Origin: JAWLBM01 sp041687675
GTDB taxonomy: Bacteria; Pseudomonadota; Alphaproteobacteria; Rhizobiales; Pleomorphomonadaceae
Direction of reading: 5' to 3'
Assembly (NCBI GenBank): GCA_041687675.1
Contig: JAWLBM010000043.1
Coordinates: forward strand, 1 to 39,589
Length of the DNA: 39,589 bases
Shown: positions 16,426-25,308 of the stretch, in pieces
How positions within the stretch are numbered: position 1 is the first letter of the stretch
Layout: each line of letters opens with the position of its first letter
The notes under the pieces: model-generated
What the model was told of the DNA's origin: nothing
Database searches by the model: none
The model's input: the letters and a program-made list of their open reading frames with translations, nothing else
Translations under genes and position numbers: made by a program

Positions 16426-18708
16426 GTGGCGGCAGATGTCTTCACGGGTGCCAACCGCTGGCGACGGTTCGACGACTGGGACCGCCGACCGCTCCGCCTC
16501 GACAATTTCGCCGCCGAGGACCCCGAGAACGGGTTTTCCGCCATGCGGGGGGCGCGGGACCCGAGCCCCTCGGTGGAGGTCCGCGACGGCCGCATCGTCT
16601 CGCTCGACGGGACGCCCGAAGCGGCCTTCGACATGATCGACCTGTTCATCGCTCGCTATCACCTCGACCCTTCGATGGTCGAGGAGGCGATGGCGATGCC
16701 GTCGATCGAGGTCGCCCGCATGCTGGTCGACCCCAACGTGCCGCGCGACCGCCTGGTGCGCCTCGCCCACGGAATGACGCCCGCCAAGCTCGCCGAGGTT
16801 GTGGCCCACCTCAACGCGCTCGAGATCGCCTTCGCCTACAGCAAGATGCGGGCGCGGCGCACGCCGGGCAACCAGGCGCACGTCACCAACGCCAAGGACG
16901 ACCCGCTGCAGCTCGCCGCGGACGCGGCCTGTGCCGTCGCCTTCGGTTTCGACGAGATCGAGACGACCATGCGCGTCTCGCGCAACGCCTGGGCGAACGC
17001 GCTCGCCTGCTGCGTCGGCGCGGCCGTCGGCCGGGCCGGCGTGCTGTTCCAGTGCTCCAGCGAGGAGGCCGAGGAACTGCGGATCGGCATGGCGGGCTTC
17101 ACCTCCTACGCCGAGACGGTCTCGGTCTACGGGACGGAGCGCTCCTTCATCGACGGCGACGATACTCCCTGGTCGAAGGCCTTCCTCGCCTCGGCCTACG
17201 CCTCCCGCGGCATCAAGATGCGGTGCACCTCCGGCGCCGCCTCCGAGCTGCTGATGGGCCACCACGAGTCCAAGTCGCTGCTCTATCTCGAGGCGCGCTG
17301 CCTCTGCATGCAGCGGGCCATGGGGGTGCAGGGGACCCAGAACGGCGGCATCGACGGCGCCCCGCTCGCCAGCACCGTGCCGGGCGGCGTGCGCGAACTC
17401 ATGGCGGAAAACCTCGTCGCCGTCTGGCTCGACCTCGAATGCGCGTCCGGCAACGACGCGCGGTCCTCGGAATCGGAGATCCGCGTCGGGGCCAAGATCC
17501 TGCCGCTGCTGATCGCCGGTTCCGACCTCATATGCTCCGGCTTCGGTTCGATCCTGAAGTACGACAACTCCTTCAACCCGTCCTCCTTCAACGGGGAGGA
17601 GATGGAGGACTTTCTCGTCCTGCAGCGCGACTTCGAGGCGGACGGCGGGCTGACGCCACGCGGCGAGGACATGCTGCTGGCCCTGCGCAAGCGGGCGGTC
17701 GAGGCAATCGCCGCGGTGATCGAGGAACTCGGCCTCGGCGCGCCGGACGCCGCGATGAAGCAGTCGGTGGTGGCAGCATCGGGTTCGGCCGAGACCGACA
17801 GCTACGCACCCGGCGAGGTCTCGGTCATCAGCGAAGCGATCCGCGAGCGGCGGATCGACGTGCTCGAAGTGATCCGGGCGCTCCACCGCCGCGGCTTCGA
17901 GGAGGAGGCCGAGAACCTCCTGTTCATCGTCAAGCTGCGCCTCTCGGGCGACTACCTGCAGACCTCCGCGCTGGTCCGCGACGGACGGATTCTCTCGGCG
18001 GTGAACGACCCGAATTGCTACGACGGCCCTGGCTCCGGCTACCGGCTGTCGGCCGAGCGCCGGGCGGAGATCGCGGCAATCCGCGGGGAACTCACCCGCC
18101 GCGACGTGCTCGCCACCGAGGCCGCCTTCGAGTCGACCGAGCAGGCGACGATCTCCTACCGGTCGATGGGCCCGGCAAGGGTCGGGTCGGACCCCGCGGA
18201 GGTGGCCGTCGGCGTCAGCCCGGGCTTCGGCACCAAGCTGTTCCGGACCCTTGCCGGCCATCCGCTCTCGGCGGTGCTTGCCGCCATCCGAGACGGCATC
18301 GACTCGGGGGGTGGGCGGATGCGCCTCGTGCGCATGCACCACACGGCCGACACGTCCTTCCTCGGCCTCGCCGCGGCGCGGCTCGCCGGGTCCGGAGTGG
18401 GCATCGGCCTGCAGGCCAAGGGCACCGCGGTGATCCACCGCCGGGACAGGCTGCCGCACAACAACCTCGAGCTCTTCTCCAACGCCCCGATCACGACACT
18501 CGAGCACTACCGCGGCCTCGGGCGCAACGCGGCGGCCTACGCCCGCGGCAAGGACCCCGAGCCGGTGGTGGTGCCGACCCGCGGCGAGGCGCTCGGTGCC
18601 CGTTTCCACGGCAGGGTCGCTCTCATCTTCGCCATCGAGACCTCCCTTACCCGCGACGGGGCGGAGCCGGAGGAGCTGGAGGCAAGCTTCGCGGAGGCGA
18701 CACGATGA
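16426..18708 (+). CDS. B12-dependent diol/glycerol dehydratase, fused large and medium subunits
   Basis: A 760-residue protein that joins the large (PduC/DhaB-like, to about residue 560) and medium (PduD-like, from about residue 575) subunits, normally separate. It converts 1,2-propanediol to propionaldehyde (or glycerol to 3-hydroxypropionaldehyde) by adenosylcobalamin radical chemistry. The Klebsiella active-site residues His143, Glu170, Glu221, Gln296, Asp335 and Ser362 all align at a constant offset of nine: His152, Glu179, Glu230, Gln305, Asp344 and Ser371. The medium part begins near ISYRSMGPARVG and includes LPHNNLELFSNAPITTLE. The N-terminal targeting helix that PduD uses for encapsulation is absent. 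GTG 16426 follows GGGGAGG. The small subunit overlaps its stop. Confidence 0.93.
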   Translation: MAADVFTGANRWRRFDDWDRRPLRLDNFAAEDPENGFSAMRGARDPSPSVEVRDGRIVSLDGTPEAAFDMIDLFIARYHLDPSMVEEAMAMPSIEVARMLVDPNVPRDRLVRLAHGMTPAKLAEVVAHLNALEIAFAYSKMRARRTPGNQAHVTNAKDDPLQLAADAACAVAFGFDEIETTMRVSRNAWANALACCVGAAVGRAGVLFQCSSEEAEELRIGMAGFTSYAETVSVYGTERSFIDGDDTPWSKAFLASAYASRGIKMRCTSGAASELLMGHHESKSLLYLEARCLCMQRAMGVQGTQNGGIDGAPLASTVPGGVRELMAENLVAVWLDLECASGNDARSSESEIRVGAKILPLLIAGSDLICSGFGSILKYDNSFNPSSFNGEEMEDFLVLQRDFEADGGLTPRGEDMLLALRKRAVEAIAAVIEELGLGAPDAAMKQSVVAASGSAETDSYAPGEVSVISEAIRERRIDVLEVIRALHRRGFEEEAENLLFIVKLRLSGDYLQTSALVRDGRILSAVNDPNCYDGPGSGYRLSAERRAEIAAIRGELTRRDVLATEAAFESTEQATISYRSMGPARVGSDPAEVAVGVSPGFGTKLFRTLAGHPLSAVLAAIRDGIDSGGGRMRLVRMHHTADTSFLGLAAARLAGSGVGIGLQAKGTAVIHRRDRLPHNNLELFSNAPITTLEHYRGLGRNAAAYARGKDPEPVVVPTRGEALGARFHGRVALIFAIETSLTRDGAEPEELEASFAEATR

Positions 18709-19136
18709 CGGCGAGGCGGCGCTTCGGCACGGAGGACTATCCACTCTCGGAGAAGCACCCCGAGGAGGTGCGCGGGAGCCGGGGGCGCCCGATGTCCGAA
18801 ATCACTCTCGAGGCGGTGCTGGACGGCGAGGTGTCCATGGAGGACCTCGCGATCACGCCCGAGGCGCTGCGCTGGCAGGCGGACATCGCCAGGGCGGCCG
18901 GACGGCCGACGCTGGCGGAGAACTTCGAGCGCGCGGCGGAGCTCGCGGCAGTGCCGCAGGACGAGATCATGGCCGTCTACGAGCTGCTCCGGCCCGGCCG
19001 TTGCCGCTCGCCGGAGCCGTTGCTGGAGGCGGCCGACCGTCTCCGCGTCGTCTACAAGGCGGAACGCATGGCAGCCTTCTTGCAGGAGGCCGCGGCGGTC
19101 TACCAGCGCCGCGGGCTGTTCGCCTTCCGCTATTAA
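18705..19136 (+). CDS. Diol/glycerol dehydratase small subunit (PduE-like)
   Basis: A 143-residue third subunit of the dehydratase. DYPLSEKHPEEV, ITLEAVLDGEVSMEDLAITPEALRWQ, NFERAAELAAVPQDEIM and YELLRPGRC follow PduE throughout. The amphipathic N-terminal extension that precedes this core in PduE is missing. It overlaps the fused subunit by 4 bp (ATGA). No reactivase genes (PduGH/DdrAB type) follow, although these enzymes normally need one to replace damaged cofactor; it may be elsewhere in the genome. Confidence 0.92.
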   Translation: MTARRRFGTEDYPLSEKHPEEVRGSRGRPMSEITLEAVLDGEVSMEDLAITPEALRWQADIARAAGRPTLAENFERAAELAAVPQDEIMAVYELLRPGRCRSPEPLLEAADRLRVVYKAERMAAFLQEAAAVYQRRGLFAFRY

Positions 19137-19348
19137 TGGCGTCCGGCGGGGCAGTTGGGGCCCGCCGACGACAGACCGGCAGTGCTGGTGTCAAGTCAGC
19201 CGGGGTGGGTGTCAAGCAAAGCCCGTCCCGGTGGTTAGTCTTGAAGAATCGTCCCGGCAAAATGCCGGGGCCGCGGCAACGACCGCAGGGGAACCAAGAA
19301 CGCCCGCGAGGGCTGGCGGCCGTGAGGCCGAACGGACAGGGGAAAGCC
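19137..19348. other. Leader between dehydratase and ABC importer
   Basis: 212 bp without a gene. It contains two direct GGTGTCAAG repeats about 23 bp apart (near 19189 and 19212) and a hairpin CCCGGC (19253-19258) / GCCGGG (19264-19269) with an AAAAT loop and no T-run. These could be regulatory; no B12 riboswitch is visible. Confidence 0.35.
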
Positions 19349-20515
19349 ATGACCAGACAGGGACTTTCACGGCGCGACTTCATGGCCCGCTCCACCGCGG
19401 CGGCCGCGGCCTTGGCGGCGGGCGCCCGCTTCGGGATCGGGCCGGCGCAGGCGCAGCGCGAGAACGAGCTGAACATCCTCTGCTGGGAGGGATACAACTC
19501 CGCCCAGGTGCTCGATCCCTTCCGCGAGATGAAGGGAGCCACCGTCCGCGCGGAGTCGCTCACCAACGATCCGACCATGATCAACCGGCTGCGTGCCGGC
19601 GAGACCAACGTCTGGGACCTGATCAACGTCAACAATCCCTGGGCGCGCAAGGTGATGCTGCCCGAGAACCTGATCAAGCCGCTCGATCGCGCACGGTTCG
19701 AGCCCTACTTCGAGTCCATGCTGCCGGCGTTCAAGCCGCCCTACCGCTGGGCGCTGGACGAGAGCGGCGAGCAGCTGATCGGCATGGCCCAGCGGTTCGG
19801 GCCGTTCTCCTTCGTGGTCAACACCGACAAGGTCAGCCGCGAGATGGCGGAGGACCAGGGATGGAACCTCTGGGCCGACGACACCTACGCCGGCCGCTAT
19901 GGCGTGCTCGAGTCGGACGACTGGAACGTGTTCGGGCTCTGCTGCATCTCGGGCTTCGATCCCTTCAAGGAGCATACCGACGAGGAGGTGGCGAAGTTCG
20001 CCGAGACCGCGCGGCGGGTGTTCAAGGGCGCCAAGCTGGTGGGCGACATCGCCACCATGAACCAGTCCCTGATCTCCGGCGAAATCGACTTCCACCTGAC
20101 CGGAGGGACCTACTCCGCCTCGCCGGCGCGGGCGGACGGCGCCACCAACATCCGCGGCATCACGCCGAAGTCCGGACCGCTGGAGGGCGGCAAGGGCGGC
20201 ATAGCCTGGATCGAGATCACTTCGGTGGTCAACAATCCGCAGTTGTCGCCGCTCGCCGAGGAGTTCCTGGCCTATGTCCAGGACCCGGTCGTGTCGCACA
20301 CGGTCGCCTTCGCCGAAGGCACCTACAATCCGGTGTCGCAGATGGGCAACCCGGCCTGCTTCGAGCTGTTCACCACGGATGAACTGGACGCGATCCAGTG
20401 GGATTCGCTCGAGGAGGAGATGGCCCGATCGGTCGAGTACGACATCGTCCCCGACTACGACAAGCTGCTCGACATCATGACCACCGCCAAGAGGGAAGCC
20501 TCGGCGAACCGATGA
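19349..20515 (+). CDS. Polyamine-type ABC importer, periplasmic binding protein (PotD-like), importer 1
   Basis: A 388-residue binding protein with a twin-arginine signal (SRRDFM, 7-12, then an Ala-rich helix, cleavage near residue 36), so it is exported folded by Tat. The mature start NELNILCWEGYNSAQVLDPF is typical of PotD/spermidine-putrescine-type receptors. Such receptors bind small cationic amines, including polyamines and related compounds. ATG 19349 follows AGGGGAA. It is upstream of its ATPase and two permeases. Next to a microcompartment that may process an amino alcohol, an amine ligand is plausible but unproven. Confidence 0.87.
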   Translation: MTRQGLSRRDFMARSTAAAAALAAGARFGIGPAQAQRENELNILCWEGYNSAQVLDPFREMKGATVRAESLTNDPTMINRLRAGETNVWDLINVNNPWARKVMLPENLIKPLDRARFEPYFESMLPAFKPPYRWALDESGEQLIGMAQRFGPFSFVVNTDKVSREMAEDQGWNLWADDTYAGRYGVLESDDWNVFGLCCISGFDPFKEHTDEEVAKFAETARRVFKGAKLVGDIATMNQSLISGEIDFHLTGGTYSASPARADGATNIRGITPKSGPLEGGKGGIAWIEITSVVNNPQLSPLAEEFLAYVQDPVVSHTVAFAEGTYNPVSQMGNPACFELFTTDELDAIQWDSLEEEMARSVEYDIVPDYDKLLDIMTTAKREASANR

Positions 20516-20547
20516 CGGAGCCAAGCAGCAGAGCCTGACCCTCGGCA

Positions 20548-20568
20548 CTCGTCCCTGCGCGGGACGAG
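20548..20568. other. mRNA hairpin between binding-protein and ATPase genes
   Basis: CTCGTCCC / GGGACGAG, a perfect 8-bp stem with a TGCGC loop and no T-run, in the 76-bp gap after the binding-protein gene. Hairpins in this position commonly stabilise the upstream mRNA so that the receptor is made in excess over the membrane subunits. Function inferred from position. Confidence 0.5.
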
Positions 20569-20591
20569 CGCCGGATCATGCGTAGGGGACC

Positions 20592-21659
20592 ATGACCGCG
20601 CCCAGCCCGATCCTCGAACTCAGAGACGTCACGAAGTCCTTCGGCCGGTTCACGGCCGTCGACCGTATCAGCCTCTCGATCGCCGAAGGCGAGTTCTTCA
20701 CCATCGTCGGCCCGTCAGGCTCGGGCAAGACGACGATGATCCGCATGCTCGCCGGCATGGAGGCGCCGACCAGCGGCGACATCCTGCTGCATGGCAATCG
20801 GATCAATGACGTGCCGGCCAACAGGCGGCCGACCTGCATGGTCTTCCAGTCGCTGGCGCTGTTCCCGCACCGGACCGTCGGGGAGAACATCGAGTTCCCC
20901 CTGAAGATGCGCGGCGTCGACCCGGCGGTGCGGCGCAAGCGGGCGATGGACCTCCTGGAGCAGTTGCGCCTGCCCGCCAACTACTACGGCAAGAGCGTCC
21001 TCAAGTGCTCCGGCGGCGAGCGACAGCGCGTGGCCCTCGCACGGGCCCTCTCGTTCGACCCCGAGATCCTGTTCTTCGACGAGCCGCTTTCGGCGATCGA
21101 CTACAAGCTGCGCAAGACGCTCGAGAAGGAGCTGAAGGACATCCACCGCGAGACGGGAAAGACCTTCGTCTACATCACCCACAGCCTCGAGGAGGCGATG
21201 GTGATGTCGGACCGCATCGGCGTCCTGCGCGGCGGCCACTTCGTCCAGGTCGGCACCCCGCAGGAGATCTACACCCGCCCCCGGAACAAGTTCGTCTCCG
21301 AGTTCATGGGGGACGTGAACGTGCTGAGGGTGAGCGCCGCGGCCGACGGCACGCTCGAGGCCGAGGGCGTCGCAGGGAGGATCCGCCCACCGGACCTGCC
21401 GACCGGCTTCTCGGAGGGCTGGCTGATCATCCGCCCGGAATTCCTCGGCTTCGCCGGGGACGGCGCAATCTACGACAACACCGTCGCCGGCACCCTCTAC
21501 AACGAGTACGTCCTCGGATCGCGGATCCAGTACCAGGTGCGCGTCGGCGAGCACGTGTTCACGGTCGAGCGGCTGCGCCAGCAGGCGGTCTCCCAGGCGC
21601 TCGACACCGAGGTGACCGTCGGCTGGAACGCCGGCGACGGCATCGTGGTGGTGGACTGA
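20592..21659 (+). CDS. Polyamine-type ABC importer ATPase (PotA-like), importer 1
   Basis: A 355-residue ATPase. It has Walker A GPSGSGKTT (40-48), a variant signature CSGGE (139-143, instead of LSGGQ), Walker B FFDEP (161-165) and switch His197 (in ITHSLEEA). A TOBE-type regulatory domain occupies about 250-355. It powers uptake with the two permeases downstream. Its stop overlaps the next start as TGATG. The Cys in the signature motif is unusual but lies at a tolerant position. Confidence 0.92.
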   Translation: MTAPSPILELRDVTKSFGRFTAVDRISLSIAEGEFFTIVGPSGSGKTTMIRMLAGMEAPTSGDILLHGNRINDVPANRRPTCMVFQSLALFPHRTVGENIEFPLKMRGVDPAVRRKRAMDLLEQLRLPANYYGKSVLKCSGGERQRVALARALSFDPEILFFDEPLSAIDYKLRKTLEKELKDIHRETGKTFVYITHSLEEAMVMSDRIGVLRGGHFVQVGTPQEIYTRPRNKFVSEFMGDVNVLRVSAAADGTLEAEGVAGRIRPPDLPTGFSEGWLIIRPEFLGFAGDGAIYDNTVAGTLYNEYVLGSRIQYQVRVGEHVFTVERLRQQAVSQALDTEVTVGWNAGDGIVVVD

Positions 21660-22519
21660 TGGCCGAGGGCCCCCGCTCCTTCTCCGGGCCTGGCCCGAAG
21701 GCCGCGCTGCCGCTGCTGCTGTTTCTCGCCGGCGGGTTCCTCGCGCCTCTGCTGGCGGTGATCGCCTACTCGTTCATGCCGCCGAGGACCTTCGGGCTTT
21801 CCCACCAGCCGGGGCTCGCCAACTACGTCGAGATCTTCACGTCGAACACCTACATCGCGCTCTACTGGTCGCTGCTGTTCGCGGTGATGACCGTCGTCGT
21901 GCTGGCGGTCGTCTGCTATCCGATCGCCTACGGGATGTGGCGGGTGTTCGGGCGCTGGGCTCCCGTCATCACCCTGCTGTTCACCATCCCGCTGTTCGTC
22001 TCGGAGAACGTGCGCCTCTACGGCTGGGTGCTGTTCTTCATCAAGAACGGCGTCCTCCTCGGCACGCTGAAGTCCACCTTCGGGCTCGACCTCGAGAGCT
22101 GGCTCTTCACCCGGCCTATGGTGCTGCTCGGCATGGCCTACGTCTACCTGCCGTTCATGCTGTTCCCGATGTCGCTCGGCGTCGCGATGGTGCCGCGCGA
22201 CCTGTGCGAGGCCGCCCGCGACCTCGGGGCGACGCGGTGGCAGCTGTTCCGGGAGGTGGAGCTGCCGCTCGCCATGCCGGGCATCGTCATCGGCATGCTG
22301 CTGACCTTCGTGCTCGCGGTCGGCGCGATCGCCGAGGCGAAGGTGCTCGGCGGACAGGTGATCATCCCGATCGCCCACGACATCGAGATCGCCTTCACCT
22401 ACGCCCAGAACTGGCCGCTCGGCGCGGCCCTCGCGGTGCTGCTGATGCTGATCGTGGGGGCGCTGGTGCTGCTCGTCCTGCGCCGCTTCGACCTCGACGC
22501 CATTCTCGGGAGGCGGTGA
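21659..22519 (+). CDS. Polyamine-type ABC importer permease 1 (PotB-like), importer 1
   Basis: A 286-residue membrane protein with six predicted helices. The EAA loop that docks on the ATPase is clear: CEAARDLGATRWQLFREVELP. It begins inside the stop of the ATPase gene (TGATG) and ends 1 bp before the second permease. PotB-type family size is 270-300 residues. Confidence 0.92.
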   Translation: MAEGPRSFSGPGPKAALPLLLFLAGGFLAPLLAVIAYSFMPPRTFGLSHQPGLANYVEIFTSNTYIALYWSLLFAVMTVVVLAVVCYPIAYGMWRVFGRWAPVITLLFTIPLFVSENVRLYGWVLFFIKNGVLLGTLKSTFGLDLESWLFTRPMVLLGMAYVYLPFMLFPMSLGVAMVPRDLCEAARDLGATRWQLFREVELPLAMPGIVIGMLLTFVLAVGAIAEAKVLGGQVIIPIAHDIEIAFTYAQNWPLGAALAVLLMLIVGALVLLVLRRFDLDAILGRR

Positions 22520-22520
22520 G

Positions 22521-23342
22521 ATGAGCGGCCTCTCTCAACGCGGGCGGCACGCCCTGATCTGGGTCTGGACCCTATCGGTGCTGGTGTTCCTCTACCTGCC
22601 GACGGTCAGCATCGTCCTCGCCTCGGCGACGTCGAGCCGCTACTTCCTGTTCCCGATCCAGCGCTGGGGCCTCGACTGGTGGCGCAAGACGCTGGACTCG
22701 ATCGAGGTCCAGCAGTTGTTCTCGACCTCGATCACCATCGCCGCCACGGTGATGGTGATCGCCGTCGTGATCGGCTTCTTCGGTGCGCTCGCCTTCGCCC
22801 GCTACGACTGGCGCGGACGCACGTTCTACCAGCGACTGGTGCTGCTGCCGATCTTCTTCCCGCAGACGGTGCTCGGGCTGTCGCTGCTGCTCTGGTTCAA
22901 TGCGCTCGGCTTCGAGATGAGCTGGCGAACGGCCGTGTTCGCCCATCTCGTCTGGATCATCCCGGTCGTGACCCTGGTGATCTCGATCCAGGTCTACAGC
23001 TTCGATCCGGCGCTCGAGGAGGCTGCCTTCGACCTCGGGGCGACCCGCTTCCAGGTGTTCCGGGAGGTCACGCTTCCGGTGCTGCTGCCTGGCGTCGTCT
23101 CCGGTGCGCTGTTCGCCTTCCTTCTCTCCTGGGGCAACTTCCCATTGTCCCTCTACACAACCGGGGCGGACACCACGATCCCGGAATACCTCTATGCCAA
23201 GATGGTCGCCGGCTACACGCCCGGCGTGCCGGTGCTCGGAACGATCTCGACCGTGGGCGCCGCCGTGATCCTGCTCGGCGGCTATGGCCTGATCGTCTGG
23301 CGCCGGCGCGGGCGGGACAATGCCGTCGCCGCGGACGACTAG
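22521..23342 (+). CDS. Polyamine-type ABC importer permease 2 (PotC-like), importer 1
   Basis: A 273-residue permease with six helices and the EAA loop EEAAFDLGATRFQVFREVTLP. It pairs with the preceding permease to form the channel. It lies 1 bp after that gene and 12 bp before the SDR gene, so transport and dehydrogenase are one transcript. Confidence 0.92.
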   Translation: MSGLSQRGRHALIWVWTLSVLVFLYLPTVSIVLASATSSRYFLFPIQRWGLDWWRKTLDSIEVQQLFSTSITIAATVMVIAVVIGFFGALAFARYDWRGRTFYQRLVLLPIFFPQTVLGLSLLLWFNALGFEMSWRTAVFAHLVWIIPVVTLVISIQVYSFDPALEEAAFDLGATRFQVFREVTLPVLLPGVVSGALFAFLLSWGNFPLSLYTTGADTTIPEYLYAKMVAGYTPGVPVLGTISTVGAAVILLGGYGLIVWRRRGRDNAVAADD

Positions 23343-23354
23343 GGAGGACTGTTC

Positions 23355-24125
23355 ATGCTGACTTCGATCCAGGGAAAATCGATCATCGTCACCGGCAGCA
23401 CCAAGGGCATCGGCAAGGGCATAGCCCGGGTGTTCGCGCGCCAGGGCGCCCGGGTCCTCGTCGTCTCGCGGCACCAGGAGGACGCCGACCGGGTGGCGGC
23501 GGAACTCGGCAACGGGGCGAAGGGCTGCGCCGCCGACGTCACCGACTGGGACTCGGCCCAGGCGATGGCCAAGGCCGCCGCCGACGCCTTCGGCGGCATC
23601 GACGTCCTCTGCGCCAACGCGGGCATCTTCCCGCAGAAGCACATCGAGCAGATGGATCCGGCCGACTGGGACCATGTGATGGACTGCAACCTCAAGGGCA
23701 GTTTCCTGTCGGTCAAGGCCTGCCTGCCGTGGCTGAAGAGGTCGGGTGAGGGGCGGGTGATCCTGACCTCCTCGATCACGGGTCCGGTGACCGGCTTCCC
23801 CGGCTGGTCGCACTATGGTGCCAGCAAGTCGGGCCAGCTCGGCTTCATGCGCACCGCCTGCATCGAGCTCGCCAAGTACGGCATCACCGTCAACGCGGTG
23901 ATGCCCGGCAACATCAAGACGGAGGGGCTGGACGGGCTCGGCGAGGACTACCTCAAGACGATGGCGGCCTCCATCCCGCTGAAGCGGCTCGGCGCGGTCG
24001 AGGACATCGGCAACGCGGCGCTGTTCTTCGCCTCGCGCGAGGCAGGCTACATCACCGGGCAGACGATCATCGTCGACGGCGGCCAGATCCTTCCCGAATC
24101 CCTGGAGGCGCTGGAGCAGGCGTGA
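23355..24125 (+). CDS. SDR-family NAD(P) dehydrogenase, candidate amino-alcohol dehydrogenase
   Basis: A 256-residue classical short-chain dehydrogenase. It has cofactor motif TGSTKGIG (13-20), NAG (88-90), Asn112, catalytic Ser139/140, Tyr154 and Lys158 (YGASK). The Ser/Arg at 38-39 after strand 2 (VVSRH) leans towards NADP(H) rather than NAD(H), weakly. RMM/AAUM microcompartment loci of mycobacteria include an SDR that interconverts aminoacetone and 1-amino-2-propanol, which makes that role attractive here. SDR substrates cannot be read from sequence, so the assignment rests on context. It is the last gene of the importer operon; a GC hairpin follows its stop. Confidence 0.85.
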   Translation: MLTSIQGKSIIVTGSTKGIGKGIARVFARQGARVLVVSRHQEDADRVAAELGNGAKGCAADVTDWDSAQAMAKAAADAFGGIDVLCANAGIFPQKHIEQMDPADWDHVMDCNLKGSFLSVKACLPWLKRSGEGRVILTSSITGPVTGFPGWSHYGASKSGQLGFMRTACIELAKYGITVNAVMPGNIKTEGLDGLGEDYLKTMAASIPLKRLGAVEDIGNAALFFASREAGYITGQTIIVDGGQILPESLEALEQA

Positions 24126-24135
24126 GGACGGCCGG

Positions 24136-24159
24136 CCCGCGGCGCACGGTCGCCGCGGG
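24136..24159. terminator. Hairpin between convergent SDR and AraC genes
   Basis: CCCGCGGCG / CGCCGCGGG, a perfect 9-bp stem with a CACGGT loop, centred in the 39-bp gap between the converging stop codons. It lacks a T-run on either side, so it is at best a bidirectional terminator-like structure. Confidence 0.5.
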
Positions 24160-24164
24160 TCTCG

Positions 24165-25238
24165 TCAACGCCGGGCGAGCGCGCCACGCAGGCGCCGGGG
24201 CGAGCTTCCGGTCCAGCGGCGGACCGCCCTGGAGAAGGCGGAGAGCTCGGAGTATCCGAGCAGGAAGGCGATCTCCGTGAGGGGCAGGTAGGACTGGCGC
24301 AGGTAGGCCATCGCCATCTCGCGGCGGACGTCCTCCACCAGGTCGCGGTAGAACAGTCCGTGCGCGGACAGTTCCCGCTGGAGCGAGGCTGCGGCGAGCC
24401 CGACGTCCTGGGCCACCACCTCCAGCGACGGATAGCCGGACGGCAGCCGCGACCGGACCGCCGCGCGCGCGAGATCGGCCGGAGAGGGCGGCGGCTTGCC
24501 GGTGGTGCCAAGCGCCTTCATGCAGCGGCGCATCAGCATCATCAGCCGCGTGTCGGCCGCCGGCATCGGCTGGTCGAGGATCTCGGGGCGGAACAGGATG
24601 GCGTTGACCGGCCGGGCGAAGAACACCGGCGCGCCGAAGGCCCGCTCGTGATCGCGCCAGCCCGGCGGGCTCGGGTGCTCGAAGTGCACTTCCTCCGGGG
24701 ACCATCCGGCCCCGCAGCCCTCCCGGATGACGTTCAGGAACATGCCGAGCGACAGTTCCGCGTCCTGGCGCCGCTCGATGATGCCCGGCGCCTCGATGCG
24801 ATACTCCAGCCGCATCAACCCGCTTTCCTCGCGCACCAGGCGCAGGATCGAGTCCTCCTGCTGGTGCCCGAAAAGCTCGACCAGCTGGTTCAGCGCGCCG
24901 CAGAGCGTCGGCGCTGACACGGCGGCGTAGCCCCACAGGCCGAGGTCCCGAGGCTGGAACTGGTTGCCGAACCACAGGCCGAAGGTGTCCACTCCGGTGC
25001 GCGCCGCCGCCTGCTCGAACAGGCGGCAGAAGCCCGAGAGTTCCAGCCTCAGGGTGGTGGCGCCCGCCATCTCCGGGGCGACCCCCGAGTTGCCGAAGAT
25101 GGAGTCGATGTCGCCCTTGTGGCGCTCGATGAAGGGAACGATGCCGGTGGCGGCCGAGGCGAGGACGGCGGGGCCGGAGAGGCCGGCGGCCGGCGGCTCG
25201 AGATCAAGGGCGCCGGGTATCGTTGGAGTGACGAACAT
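24165..25238 (-). CDS. AraC-family regulator with Arabinose_bd-type N-domain
   Basis: A 357-residue regulator. Residues ~40-235 resemble the AraC N-terminal ligand domain (FGLWFGNQFQPRDLGLWGYAAVSAPTLCGALNQL). Residues ~255-355 form two helix-turn-helices, ending in MAMAYLRQSYLPLTEIAFLLGYSELSAFSRAVRRWTG, the second of which is highly typical. ATG 25238 follows GGGGAG. AraC proteins (PocR, EutR) control several diol and ethanolamine microcompartment operons, so this one may activate the flanking dehydratase, importer or shell genes. Confidence 0.9.
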   Translation of the reverse strand: MFVTPTIPGALDLEPPAAGLSGPAVLASAATGIVPFIERHKGDIDSIFGNSGVAPEMAGATTLRLELSGFCRLFEQAAARTGVDTFGLWFGNQFQPRDLGLWGYAAVSAPTLCGALNQLVELFGHQQEDSILRLVREESGLMRLEYRIEAPGIIERRQDAELSLGMFLNVIREGCGAGWSPEEVHFEHPSPPGWRDHERAFGAPVFFARPVNAILFRPEILDQPMPAADTRLMMLMRRCMKALGTTGKPPPSPADLARAAVRSRLPSGYPSLEVVAQDVGLAAASLQRELSAHGLFYRDLVEDVRREMAMAYLRQSYLPLTEIAFLLGYSELSAFSRAVRRWTGSSPRRLRGALARR

Positions 25239-25308
25239 CCGTGCCGCTCCCCGCTGATCGCTGTCCCGGACACCCGGCTGTCATCTTGGCACGACGGCAA
25301 ACCGTGGA

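Noticed and set aside
16099..18744. Long minus-strand open frame opposite the diol dehydratase
   Set aside because: The plus strand has full-length homology with conserved catalytic residues; the minus frame is a GC-driven shadow.
16426..19136. Ethanolamine ammonia-lyase (EutBC)
   Set aside because: The sequence aligns with PduC-PduD-PduE throughout, including dehydratase-specific residues; EutB/EutC have different folds and lengths.
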